Shown here: positions 27,581 to 37,638 of the stretch, piece after piece
Layout: each line of letters starts with the position of its first letter
Numbering within the stretch: position 1 is the first letter of the stretch
Source: Micavibrio sp.
GTDB lineage: Bacteria; Pseudomonadota; Alphaproteobacteria; Micavibrionales; UBA9664
Length of the DNA: 64,000 nt
Assembly: GCA_002699085.1 (NCBI GenBank)
Contig: PAAR01000016.1
Span: 62,001 to 126,000 of the forward strand
Direction of reading: 5' to 3'
Notes under the pieces: generated by a model
Seen by the model: the letters and a program-made list of their open reading frames with translations, nothing else
Told to the model about the DNA's origin: nothing
The model's database searches: none
Translations under genes and position numbers: made by a program

Positions 27581-28801
27581 ATGCCCAAACTTACTGCTAG
27601 CAAGCCTGAGCGTTTATTCAGTTCAGCAAAACCATCTAAAAAAGACTATAAAGTATATGATCAAAATGGCCTTTACCTGCTCGTCAGATCATCAGGGGTT
27701 ACAGTATGGCAGGTCTCATATACATTCAAAAGTAAACGAAATACATTCACTATTGGTAATTTTGGCCGTGCGGTTGGCTGCTGTAGCCTTGCTCAGGCCA
27801 GAATGAAGGCGCTAGAGGTCAAAGCAATGGCTAAAAGTGGTGTCGATCCAAATCAGGAAAAAAATAGTCTACTTCAAGAAGAAATGGCTTTAACAGAAAA
27901 CTGTTTTGAGACGATTGCTCGTGAATGGCATTCAAAAGGTACTTGGGTAAAAAAGCATGCCGCTAATATCCTTAGAAGTCTTGAGAGCGATGTCTTCCCT
28001 GATTTGGGTGATAAGTTAGTTACTGATATAAAGAAAAAAGATATTATCACTTTGTTGGATAAGGTTGAAGCTAGAGGTGCATTGGATGTAGCTAAACGTA
28101 TATCCCAGCGCATACAATCTATCTTTGACTATGCCGAGTATAAAGGCCTATGTGACTATAATCCTGCTACTAATACAGCTAAGTATATCAAATCGGTTGA
28201 AACGCGTCATAGGTCGTATTTTAAAGAAAATGAGATGGGTGAATATCTTTACAATTTAGATCAATATCAGGGTAGAACCTTTATTCGTTTGGGATTAGAG
28301 TTACTTGCTCATACGTTCTTACGACCAGGTGAATTAAGACAATTGCTCTGGGAATATGTAAATTTTGAAGCGCAGCAAATTGTTGTTCCAGCCATCGCTA
28401 TGAAAATGCGAAATGAGCATGTAGTGCCATTATCGCAGCATTGTATTAATATACTGGAAGAGATACAGCAAAAGATCCGTAAAAGTGATTGGGTTTTTCC
28501 AAGTGTTATTAGCGCCCATAAGCCTATAACAGATGCTACCCTGACGCGCGCATTGAGAATTATGGGGTATTCTGGTGAGGATGTTGTGCCGCATGGGTTT
28601 AGACATACCGCATCTACTATATTAAACACGTATGGTTTTAATAGAGACCATATTGAAAAGCAGCTTGCCCATAAGGACACAAATAAAATTCGTGCTGTAT
28701 ATAATCATTCCGATTACCTATCAGAGCGTGCTAAAATGATGCACTGGTATAGTGATCATTTAACAAAACTAAAACTAAATCATGAGAGGCAAAAGAAATG
28801 A
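27581..28801 (+). CDS. P4-type tyrosine recombinase/integrase (DUF4102 N-terminus)
   Basis: 'KDYKVYDQNGLYLLVRSSGVTVWQVSYTFKSKRNTFTIGNFGRAV.SLAQARMKALEVKAMAKSGVDPNQEK' and 'LAHTFLRPGELRQLLWEYV...VPHGFRHTASTILNTYGFNRDHIEKQLAHKDTNKIRAVYNHSDYL'. Confidence 0.95.
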   Translation: MPKLTASKPERLFSSAKPSKKDYKVYDQNGLYLLVRSSGVTVWQVSYTFKSKRNTFTIGNFGRAVGCCSLAQARMKALEVKAMAKSGVDPNQEKNSLLQEEMALTENCFETIAREWHSKGTWVKKHAANILRSLESDVFPDLGDKLVTDIKKKDIITLLDKVEARGALDVAKRISQRIQSIFDYAEYKGLCDYNPATNTAKYIKSVETRHRSYFKENEMGEYLYNLDQYQGRTFIRLGLELLAHTFLRPGELRQLLWEYVNFEAQQIVVPAIAMKMRNEHVVPLSQHCINILEEIQQKIRKSDWVFPSVISAHKPITDATLTRALRIMGYSGEDVVPHGFRHTASTILNTYGFNRDHIEKQLAHKDTNKIRAVYNHSDYLSERAKMMHWYSDHLTKLKLNHERQKK

Positions 28802-30590
28802 CAGATATCCATCCATACATTTCTCTAAAGAAGCGATGATTATGTGTGAGAATGAAAACTTGATGGGCGTGCTGTAAGTGCATTCTTATAAATGCCCCGG
28901 CTGCGTAAAGTGCATTTGTATCAAGGCTAGAGATAGGATCATCAACAACAATCAGGCTGTCTTTTATTTCAAAGGCTTTTTCTTCCATTTTTGAGATGAA
29001 ATAGCAGAATGCGATTGCTGTTTTTTCACCTTCACTCAAGTTCTTTGCAATCACATTATTGCGCTTGATCGAATATCCTTTTTCATTGGCGGTTAGAGTA
29101 ATATCCTTACGCCCTATGAAGGAAGCCAAGAGTTTATTGATGCGATCCAATGCAAAATAATGAGTGCTCAATGCGCCATCAAGCTTGTTATACCTTGTTT
29201 GCAGACCGTTCTTTGTGTTCTCTTCTTCCTCTTTTTTCTCTTCGAGAGCTTTTAACTCTTCATTTTGTTGCGTGAACATTTCGTATATTTCAGAAGCATA
29301 ATGCTTTTTAACCTTGTCCTTTGCCTCATTGACCTTTTTTTGGAAGTCCGTGCAATGCTGATTGTGTTTGGTTATGTGCTCATTTACTGCGTCCGCTGCG
29401 TCTTTTAACTCACCAAAAAGCGTTTTGCTTTGTGATGCGGCAGCTATATCAATCCCCGAAAAGCTCTGATTTTTCTTTTCCAGCATTGCGGCATGCAAAG
29501 CCATGAAGTTATTGATCAGTGCTGTTTTCTTCTGCGAAAAGACTTGTATCGTGCTTTTATATGCATCCCTGTACTCTGCAAAAAGGTTCAATGCATCTAC
29601 TGGATTTGTTTGTTTAACATCTGTGATGTAAGCCTCTATATCAGCACATGCCTGATCAATATCACTGATAAGATTTTTATATGCGGCATTGAAATACTGA
29701 TTTAGCTCTTCAATCCTTTCAGCACCTATATCAGACTTACAAAAAGCGCATTCTTGGCGCTCTTGATGTAAATCAAGTCCATCACTTACCCACTTCTTCA
29801 ATGCCGCGTTATTATCAAGTTCTTCAATCGCCTTTTTTGTTATTGTCCGGGCAGCGATTTCTTGAATGCGGGTAAGAAGACCATCAATAGCATGGGGCAA
29901 AGAAACGGAAAAAAGTGGCTGGTTTACATGATCATTCACACCTTTTGATGCACGGATCATATTATCTCTATCTATGTCTGATAACGTGAATGATGACCAA
30001 GCCGTCTGAAAATCTAAACTTTGTAATAGCTTGCTTATGCTTGCGCGGTTGAAACCTTTATCAGCAAGATTGTCACTGATGATTTTTGCTTGTGCGGAAA
30101 GTTGGGTATTTAATCTATCTTGTTTGTTTTTGTGGTCATTGTTTATTTTATCAAGGGCTTCTTCGCTTTCTTTTAGTTTTTCGGATACAGCTTCAAACTC
30201 TTTCAATGCATCGCCTTGCTCTTCACCAAGGTAATACACAGGCTTCGCCGTACCATCATCAACATTTAGGTTGTCTCTGACAAAATCACAGTTAAATACC
30301 CGTACTTTGTCTTCAAATCCTGTTAAGTTTTTATGATCTATGACTGCGTTATCGGACATTTTTAGTTTGAACGCAAAGTCCGTGGGTAGCTCTCCATCGT
30401 CATTATAAAATGCCGGATCAATATGACCTTTTTCAATAGACCGCAACAATCTGGAAATCGTGGTTTTACCTGAACCATTCCATCCATACATCAAGTTATA
30501 GCGGCCAAACTCCACTTGCCCCTTTGGAGCATCCTTGAAAACACCGCACGCTTTCAGTTCATCAATGTGTCGTATGAACGCTTCTGACAT
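28731..30590 (-). pseudogene. C-terminally truncated AAA_13 / PrrC-RloC-like ATPase
   Basis: 'YNLMYGWNGSGKTTISRLLRSIE', hook-like 'ECAFCKSDIG', 'NLSEGEKTAIAFCYFISKMEEK', 'SLIVVDDPISSLDTNALYAAGAFIR', 'FILTHNHRFFREMYGW'; the last ~25 residues are antisense translation of the integrase 3' end. Confidence 0.8.
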
Positions 30591-30713
30591 TTCGTCTTTC
30601 TTTCAGCTTACTTATACTGATATATTCCATTAAACTATTATTATATTCTACTTCTTTCTTATTATAGTATATTAAGTAATATAAAGACTCAATGAACAGA
30701 TAAAGCTTATAAA

Positions 30714-31619
30714 ATGGCAGCATTACCTTACACAATACGTATTTTTGTTCCTGATGGAGACCCTAAGGGCTTGCGCATTATCGACAAAATGAACTGGACA
30801 GGCACTGGTTTAGTTTTTCCGAGAGATAGCCTTGCCCAAGCACTTGTTAGGTCAGAGTTCTCAAAAGCCGGTATTTATATACTTGCAGGTCTATCGGAAG
30901 ATGAAGATGATCCACGAACAGTTATTTATATAGGCCAAACAGACGATTTAAAGGCTCGGTTAGTAATGCACGGTAAGGAAAAAGATTTTTGGAGTTGGGC
31001 CTGTGTTTTTATATCAACAAATGATGACCTTAACAGGGCTCATATAACATGGATAGAACATGAATTAGTGCGCCTTGCTAACAAATACGAACAAGCCATT
31101 GTCTGTAATTGTAATAATCCCTCTGAGCCAACACTTACTGAGGCAGAAAAGGCAGACACACGATCGTTTTTGTACGAAATGTTACAAATCATGCCTTTGG
31201 TGGGTTTGAATGCTTTTGAGGAACCAAAGGTTTATAATACAAAGTCGAGTATTTCAGATACAGTACAGAAATCTGTAATTGACACAATTATCGTTCCTGC
31301 AAAAGAAGATGGCTTTAATCGAGTTTTTTTAGGCAAGAAAGAGTGGTACGCAGTAAGAATCGGTGGCGGGGTATTAAATAGTATAAAATACATTGCTGCT
31401 TATCAGACAAAGCCAATTTCGGCTATCACACATTTTGCGCCAGTGGAAAAGATCATTTCTTATGGTGATACAGGTAAATATAAACTAATTTTCTCTGAAT
31501 CTGCAACAAAGATCAAACCTATATCTTATGGTGACTTACCATCGGGGGCAATGCAAGGCACAAGGTATACTAGCTTTGAAACACTAAAATCTGCAATAAA
31601 GATCAGTGAGCTATTTTAA
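30714..31619 (+). CDS. GIY-YIG nuclease family protein
   Basis: 'GIYILAGLSEDEDDPRTVIYIGQTDDLKARLVMHGKEKDFWSWACVFISTNDDLNRAHITWIEHELVRLAN'. Confidence 0.85.
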   Translation: MAALPYTIRIFVPDGDPKGLRIIDKMNWTGTGLVFPRDSLAQALVRSEFSKAGIYILAGLSEDEDDPRTVIYIGQTDDLKARLVMHGKEKDFWSWACVFISTNDDLNRAHITWIEHELVRLANKYEQAIVCNCNNPSEPTLTEAEKADTRSFLYEMLQIMPLVGLNAFEEPKVYNTKSSISDTVQKSVIDTIIVPAKEDGFNRVFLGKKEWYAVRIGGGVLNSIKYIAAYQTKPISAITHFAPVEKIISYGDTGKYKLIFSESATKIKPISYGDLPSGAMQGTRYTSFETLKSAIKISELF

Positions 31620-31641
31620 TTATTAAAGTATACAATATGAG

Positions 31642-32193
31642 GTGATTATGTGGGATTACTTATTAGATTTCTGGGCTGTAATTCAGGAGCAACCTACAGC
31701 ATCTATAGCTTTAATAACAGCTATGGCTGTTATTGTTCAAGCAGGCATGGCCTGGCTACAAAATATACAAAGTGTAAGGTCTTATCTCCATATAGATTTT
31801 CTTAAAAGTGTTGATGGTACAACATTACATGTTGTGCTAAAAAACTCAGGTCTTGGACCTGCAATTATTTTAGATTATTATATAGTGCACTCAGATAAAG
31901 AATATAGAGACCAACAGATTTTTGATCTTTTTAAAAGCACTTTTCCTAGTTGGAGCGCCAGAGTTTCTCGTCCAAACGATGCTCTTTCAGCAGGCGATAT
32001 TACAGAAGTTTTATCTGTCCCTGTGACAGAAGAAACGCAAGATGCTTTGCAAAGGGCTTTGGCTGAGCAGTTTGAGCTAATTGTAAAATATAAATCATTT
32101 ATACATTTCTCAATGTTCTCAAAAAAATATTCGAGTAGAATTCATGATTGGAAATCTTCTATATCAAGAACGCTTAATAGACCCCATAAATAA
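31642..32193 (+). CDS. membrane-anchored hypothetical protein
   Basis: N-terminal TM 'PTASIALITAMAVIVQAGMAWL' then soluble domain. Confidence 0.55.
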   Translation: MIMWDYLLDFWAVIQEQPTASIALITAMAVIVQAGMAWLQNIQSVRSYLHIDFLKSVDGTTLHVVLKNSGLGPAIILDYYIVHSDKEYRDQQIFDLFKSTFPSWSARVSRPNDALSAGDITEVLSVPVTEETQDALQRALAEQFELIVKYKSFIHFSMFSKKYSSRIHDWKSSISRTLNRPHK

Positions 32194-32234
32194 TAGCTAC
32201 GATATTTTTACAGTACATATTGCAGCATAAACTT

Positions 32235-32303
32235 TTTGTGCGGATCGTCTTTTCTCTATAAATCAAACGTTTAAAACGCAGTTTTGTTTTCTGGTTTAGT
32301 AAT
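32235..32303 (+). repeat. imperfect 69-bp direct repeat, left copy (flanks copper module)
   Basis: tttgtgcggatcgtcttttctctataaatcaaacgtttaaaacgcagttttgttttctggtttagtaat; 4 mismatches versus 41515-41583. Confidence 0.85.
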
Positions 32304-32390
32304 ATGGAATGTTAGTACTTAATATTACCTCACTTCATACGTAGGTAAAAAATAATTAACCTTTTGTGCAAAAGAGTATATATTAGTTAT

Positions 32391-32780
32391 ATGAAGCATT
32401 TTATTTTCAGTATGCTGTTCCTAGCAATGCTCACACCTGCTTTGGTGTGTTTTATGCCGTTTTGCCCTATGGAGGCTCAGGCTTCAAGCGTTAGTCAAGT
32501 AGAGCCATGCCACGCTGAAAAGACCGAAAAGACAGGTAACGATGCGTTAATGATGGTCTATGATTGCTTGAACGTAGACTTGTTTTATCAGGCAGGTGAT
32601 CAATTAACGCAGCCAGATCAACATCATATTGATATAGCGTATACGCCGTATGATATAAATGCATATTCTCCATCTCATCTTATTGACGTACAGACCATTC
32701 GAGGGCCGCCCTCCGATAGTTATCAATATGCGTCCTTACAGCCATCCATCATCCTTACTACGCAAAGATTCCGTATATAG
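32391..32780 (+). CDS. small secreted protein at head of copper operon, hypothetical
   Basis: Signal peptide followed by short Cys/His-containing region; immediately upstream of copper oxidase. Confidence 0.5.
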   Translation: MKHFIFSMLFLAMLTPALVCFMPFCPMEAQASSVSQVEPCHAEKTEKTGNDALMMVYDCLNVDLFYQAGDQLTQPDQHHIDIAYTPYDINAYSPSHLIDVQTIRGPPSDSYQYASLQPSIILTTQRFRI

Positions 32781-32832
32781 AAGTTGTACATTTCTATCGT
32801 TGTACAACTTAACTATATAAGGACTTTATTTT

Positions 32833-34623
32833 ATGAAATATATGCTATTTGGGCTTTTGCTCATGTTTATGCCTTTCCAGGTATTTGCGGGAGAATATAA
32901 CCTCACTATTGCCAAAGAACCTGTAAAAATTACGGGCAAAACAGTCAACAAAATAACTGTAAATGGTACTATCCCAGGACCAACGCTTCGTTTTAAAGAA
33001 GGTGAGGACGTTATTATTAATGTCACGAATACAATGAAAGAAGACACATCTGTGCATTGGCACGGTCTTCTTCTTCCAGGTGAGATGGACGGTGTTCCAG
33101 GATTTAACGGCTTTCCAGGTATTAAACCAGGCGAGACTTTTACCTATGAGTTCACTACCAGACAAAGCGGTACATATTGGTATCACGCACATTCTATGGG
33201 GCAAGAACAAGACGGTCATTATGGCTCAATTGTTATTACGCCAAAAAGCAAAGATCCTGTAAAAGCGGATAGAGATTATGTCGTTGTGCTATCAGATTTT
33301 CATGAAGAAGAATCCAGTAAAATCATGGCTAACTTAAAAATGTCGTCTGAATATTATCAATATGCAAGACGCACCATTGGCGATTTCTTTAGTGATGTAA
33401 AAGAACGAGGTTTTGGTAAGGCGTGGGATAATGCGAAGATGTGGGGTGGTATGCGTATGCTACCTACGGATATAGCGGATGTCACTGGCTATACCTTTCT
33501 TATCAATGGAAAACCACCAGAGCAAAATTGGACAGGTCTATTCAAACCTGGTGAGCGTGTGCGCTTGAGATTTATCAATGCGTCGGCCATGACATTTTTT
33601 GACGTTAGAATACCAGGCCTTAAAATGGAGATTGTTGCCTCAGACGGACAAAATGTTGAGCCCGTCTCGGTTGATGAATTTCGCTTTGGTGTTGCTGAAA
33701 CATATGATGTCGTCGTTAGCCCTACAGAGGATAAAGCATATACAATAGCAGCAGAGTCTATTGATCGCACAGGTTTTGCGATAGGGACATTAGCGCCACG
33801 TGAAGGGATGCAAGCCTCTATACCAGAGCCCAGAGAGCGTACTTTATTAACGATGGCTGATATGGGCATGGCACATAATATGGGTGCTATGGATCACTCA
33901 AAAATGAATGATATGTCAGGGATGGATCATACGGCTATGGGCCACTCTATGCAGAGGATGGATATGGGCGCTATGAACGCTGTTAAAAGTGGTTGGGCTA
34001 AGGCAGGTACACCTAAAGGTGATAAGGCGCTGTCTTATAGAGATTTGCGTTATAGAGGTATCCAAAGTGATACACGTGCCCCAGAACGTGAGATATTGGT
34101 TCGTTTGGGCGGTAATATGGAGAGGTATATTTGGACAATCAATGGCAAGAAATATGCTGATGCAGGACCTATGAAGCTCAAGTATGGTGAGCGTGTTAGG
34201 TTAAAATTTGTCAATGACACTATGATGGCGCATCCTATGCACTTACACGGTATGTTTGTTCAATTAGAAAATGGTCAACCAGCCGAGAAATTACCGAATA
34301 AACATACGGTGATTATACCGCCAGGAGATTCTTATTCTGTTTTGTTAACGGCGGATGAGGCTGGAGAATGGGCTTTCCATTGTCACCTGCTTTACCACAT
34401 GATGGCGGGTATGATGAACAAAGTCATTGTCGCTCAGCTAGATCCTTCGGAGATGCCAGCAGGGAAGAAGCTAACGCCATTAACTAAACATGAAACACCA
34501 CCTATGAAGTCAATGGAGCATATGGGACATGATATGTCAGGTATGGAAGGTATGGGCGATATGGAAGGTATGGACCATGAAATGAACAACTCAACGCAAG
34601 GAGACAACCATCATGCACATTAA
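32833..34623 (+). CDS. copA: CopA/PcoA-type multicopper oxidase
   Basis: 'SVHWHGLLLPGEMDGVPGFNGFPGIKPGETFTYEFTTRQSGTYWYHAHS', 'HPMHLHGMFVQLENG', 'WAFHCHLLYHMMAGM', Met-rich 'MDHSKMNDMSGMDHTAMGHSM'. Confidence 0.95.
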   Translation: MKYMLFGLLLMFMPFQVFAGEYNLTIAKEPVKITGKTVNKITVNGTIPGPTLRFKEGEDVIINVTNTMKEDTSVHWHGLLLPGEMDGVPGFNGFPGIKPGETFTYEFTTRQSGTYWYHAHSMGQEQDGHYGSIVITPKSKDPVKADRDYVVVLSDFHEEESSKIMANLKMSSEYYQYARRTIGDFFSDVKERGFGKAWDNAKMWGGMRMLPTDIADVTGYTFLINGKPPEQNWTGLFKPGERVRLRFINASAMTFFDVRIPGLKMEIVASDGQNVEPVSVDEFRFGVAETYDVVVSPTEDKAYTIAAESIDRTGFAIGTLAPREGMQASIPEPRERTLLTMADMGMAHNMGAMDHSKMNDMSGMDHTAMGHSMQRMDMGAMNAVKSGWAKAGTPKGDKALSYRDLRYRGIQSDTRAPEREILVRLGGNMERYIWTINGKKYADAGPMKLKYGERVRLKFVNDTMMAHPMHLHGMFVQLENGQPAEKLPNKHTVIIPPGDSYSVLLTADEAGEWAFHCHLLYHMMAGMMNKVIVAQLDPSEMPAGKKLTPLTKHETPPMKSMEHMGHDMSGMEGMGDMEGMDHEMNNSTQGDNHHAH

Positions 34624-35329
34624 ATCATATGCACTAACAATGCTTTTACTACTAGGGTTAGCTCATCCGTCATTTGCTGCCGACCCTAATGAGCATAAGC
34701 ATGGTGATGAAATATATCATAGCTTTAGATTAGAAACTGATTATGGGGCTGGTAAAACTGGCCCTGTGGCTAGTTGGGATTTAGACGGCTGGATTGGCAC
34801 AGATGAAAATAAGCTTTGGCTTAAATCTGAGGGTGAAAATACAGATGGCCAAACTGAACAAGCAGAGTTTTGGGCATTATATAGTCGTAATGTTGCAATG
34901 TTCTGGGACGTCCAGGCAGGTGTTCGCTACGATACTCAACCTGAATCTACAGGTTATGCTGTTTTAGGTGTTGAGGGTTTAGCCCCTTACTTCTTCGAAA
35001 CAGAAGCGCATCTATTCATTAGTGATGAGGGGGATGTGAGTGCAAGGCTGCGTGAAGAGAATGATTTTCTTGTAACGCAAAAGCTTATTTTACAGCCCTA
35101 TGCTGAGATTAATCTTTTTGCCCAAGATGTGCCTAAACAAGATGTTGGCGCAGGTATATCAACTGGCGAGATTGGATTGCAGACACGCTACGAAATGGCC
35201 AGAAAATTTGCACCGTATATTGATGTAAAATATGAGCAAAAATTTGGTGAGACATCTTCTATTGCAAAGAGGGCTGGCGAAGATAATAACAATTTTATTG
35301 CCGCAATAGGTTTGCGGTTAATGTTTTAA
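34613..35329 (+). CDS. copB: copper resistance protein B
   Basis: 'RLETDYGAGKTGPVASWDLDGWIGTDENKLWLKSEGE...VGAGISTGEIGLQTRYEMARKFAPYIDVKYEQKFG'. Confidence 0.93.
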   Translation: MHIKSYALTMLLLLGLAHPSFAADPNEHKHGDEIYHSFRLETDYGAGKTGPVASWDLDGWIGTDENKLWLKSEGENTDGQTEQAEFWALYSRNVAMFWDVQAGVRYDTQPESTGYAVLGVEGLAPYFFETEAHLFISDEGDVSARLREENDFLVTQKLILQPYAEINLFAQDVPKQDVGAGISTGEIGLQTRYEMARKFAPYIDVKYEQKFGETSSIAKRAGEDNNNFIAAIGLRLMF

Positions 35330-35339
35330 GGAAAAAAAG

Positions 35340-35882
35340 ATGGAAATAATACCAAATTGGCACCCAATTCTAGTGCATTTCACAGTCGCTTTATTAAGTA
35401 TATCAGCCTTATTATATTTAGCGGCCTATGTATTTAAGAAAGAGAAACTACTAATTGCTGCACGGTTGAATCTTTGGATTGGTGCAGCAATTACACTGGG
35501 CACATTAGCAGCAGGTCTTTATGCTTATTATACAGTGGCCCATGATGCGCTTTCACACTCTGCTATGACAGATCATAGAAATTGGGCTTTTGTAACAACG
35601 GGGTTTATAGTGATTATTGCTTTATGGTCCATATGGAAACACCGTGATGCTAAAACTATTGGCCTTCCTTTTGTCCTTATTTTTCTTACGGCAACGGCAA
35701 TTTTAGGGGTTACTGCTTATAAGGGAGCCGAGGTTGTTTATCGTCATGGAACGGGTGTCATGCGTATGCCAGAAGTCCATGGTGATGGAGGACATAGCAG
35801 TCACTCTCATGGTGAGAACAGCCATGAAACAAAAGAGATGCCTAGCGATATGCATGAAGAGCATGGGAGTCATGCTCATTAA
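35340..35882 (+). CDS. DUF2231-like membrane protein with His-rich tail
   Basis: 'NWHPILVHFTVALLSISALLYLAAYVF', 4 TM, C-terminal 'HGDGGHSSHSHGENSHETKEMPSDMHEEHGSHAH'. Confidence 0.75.
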   Translation: MEIIPNWHPILVHFTVALLSISALLYLAAYVFKKEKLLIAARLNLWIGAAITLGTLAAGLYAYYTVAHDALSHSAMTDHRNWAFVTTGFIVIIALWSIWKHRDAKTIGLPFVLIFLTATAILGVTAYKGAEVVYRHGTGVMRMPEVHGDGGHSSHSHGENSHETKEMPSDMHEEHGSHAH

Positions 35883-35910
35883 TTTAACTTAACAAAAAAG
35901 GACAAAAAAA

Positions 35911-36333
35911 ATGAAGAAACTTATTATCACATTATTTTTAATATTTATGTCGTTGCCAGCAATGGCACAGGATGCACATGAGCATGTTCACGCACATGAA
36001 TCTGGGCAAGTGCAATTAAAACAGATTGAAGGGCAATATGTTTGTATGGTTAATAATAAGAGCTATGACAGTCCGCAGATTGCTGTGGATGTTGAGGGTA
36101 AAACTTATTACGGCTGTTGCTCAATGTGTGAAGCACGGTTGAAAAAAGACCCTGCTATCCGTGTTGCTGTAGATCCTGTTAGTGGAAAAACAGTCGATAA
36201 AACAGAAGCTGTTATCGGTTCTGATGCAGAAAATAGCGTCTATTATTTTGAAAGTGTCGAGAACCTGAAAGCATTTAAGAGGAACGATCATATGTCTGAT
36301 CCGTTGGAACACATGGAGCATATGCAGCATTAA
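35911..36333 (+). CDS. periplasmic metal-binding (TRASH/YHS-like) protein
   Basis: Signal peptide, 'QYVCMVNNKSYDSPQIAVDVEGKTYYGCCSMCEARLKKDPAIRVAVDPVSGKTVDK'. Confidence 0.6.
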   Translation: MKKLIITLFLIFMSLPAMAQDAHEHVHAHESGQVQLKQIEGQYVCMVNNKSYDSPQIAVDVEGKTYYGCCSMCEARLKKDPAIRVAVDPVSGKTVDKTEAVIGSDAENSVYYFESVENLKAFKRNDHMSDPLEHMEHMQH

Positions 36334-36336
36334 ATT

Positions 36337-37635
36337 ATGGCTGAATACAAAAAAAACAGCCTGTCGCTGATTGGTGCCGTTTCTATGGGGACGGGCGTGA
36401 TGATTGGGGCGGGTATATTTGCATTGACTGGTCAAGTAGCAGAGCTAGCGCGTGAATGGTTTCCTTTGGCTTTCTTGGTTGCTGCAATCGTCGCTGGATT
36501 TAGTGCCTATTCTTACGTCAAAATGTCTAACGCCTACCCTTCGGCTGGTGGGATAGCTATGTTTTTGGAAAAGGCCTATGGCAAAGGCACGATAACTGCT
36601 GTCTGTGCGTTACTCATGTATTTCTCGATGGTTATTAGCGAAAGCTTAGTCGCTCGTACATTTGGTACATATACACTTCAACTCTTTGATGTGGGTAAGG
36701 ATAGTTGGTTAGTTCCGGCGCTCGGTGTCAGTCTTTTGCTGTTTGCATTTATTGTTAATATTTTAAGCAATAAGTTCATTCAGACTTTTTCATTTTTTAT
36801 GGCTTTTGTTAAAATAGGTGGTCTGGCATTGCTTGCTATTGGGGGATTATGGGCTTCTGGGTTTGATTTCGAAAGTATTTCAGTCGTGCCTCAGAATACA
36901 ACGTTCACTGGATTTTTAGGTGCGGTAGCACTTGGGATTCTTGCTTATAAAGGTTTTACCACTATTACCAATAGTGGTGGTGAAATTAAGAATCCATATA
37001 AAAATGTAGGTCGAGCGATCATTGTATCATTAGCGATATGTGTAGTGGTATATTTGCTTGTGGCGCTTGCTGTTGGCGGTAATTTGACTATTGATGAAAT
37101 TATTAATGCTAAGGATTATTCATTGGCTGAGGCTTCGCGGCCAGCTTTTGGAGAATACGGCTTGTGGATTACGGTCGGCTTTGCAATTGTTGCCACTGTG
37201 TCTGGTGTGATAGCAAGCGTATTTGCCGTTTCGCGGATGTTAGCAATGCTGACTGATATGAAGCTGGTGCCACATTCCCACTTCGGTATGCCAGGGGATA
37301 TTCAAAAACACACGCTAGTCTATACGATCGTCATTGCGATTTTGCTGACAGTTTTTTTTGATCTAAGCCGGATAGCTTCGCTCGGTGCCATCTTTTATAT
37401 TATTATGGACATTGCCATTCATTGGGGTGTATTACGCCATTTACGCAAAGAGATTAATGCAAATGCTTCCATTTTGATTACTGCCATTATTTTGGATGTG
37501 ATTGTGCTAAGTGCCTTTATTCTGGTTAAAGCACAGAGTGATATGTTAGTGATTTGGACAGCCATCGGTGGTCTAATTTTTGTATTCGTCGGAGAACGTA
37601 TTTTCCTTAAACACTATAAAGAAAAAAAGGATTAA
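36337..37635 (+). CDS. APC-superfamily amino acid permease
   Basis: 'SLIGAVSMGTGVMIGAGIFALTGQVAELAREWFPLAFLVAAIVAGFSAYSYVKMSNAYPSAGGIAMFLEKAYG'. Confidence 0.9.
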   Translation: MAEYKKNSLSLIGAVSMGTGVMIGAGIFALTGQVAELAREWFPLAFLVAAIVAGFSAYSYVKMSNAYPSAGGIAMFLEKAYGKGTITAVCALLMYFSMVISESLVARTFGTYTLQLFDVGKDSWLVPALGVSLLLFAFIVNILSNKFIQTFSFFMAFVKIGGLALLAIGGLWASGFDFESISVVPQNTTFTGFLGAVALGILAYKGFTTITNSGGEIKNPYKNVGRAIIVSLAICVVVYLLVALAVGGNLTIDEIINAKDYSLAEASRPAFGEYGLWITVGFAIVATVSGVIASVFAVSRMLAMLTDMKLVPHSHFGMPGDIQKHTLVYTIVIAILLTVFFDLSRIASLGAIFYIIMDIAIHWGVLRHLRKEINANASILITAIILDVIVLSAFILVKAQSDMLVIWTAIGGLIFVFVGERIFLKHYKEKKD

Positions 37636-37638
37636 ATT

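Noticed and set aside
33870-33975. Low-complexity atgga/atgggc repeats in the copper oxidase gene
   Set aside because: Explained by the normal Met-rich copper-binding region of CopA-type proteins
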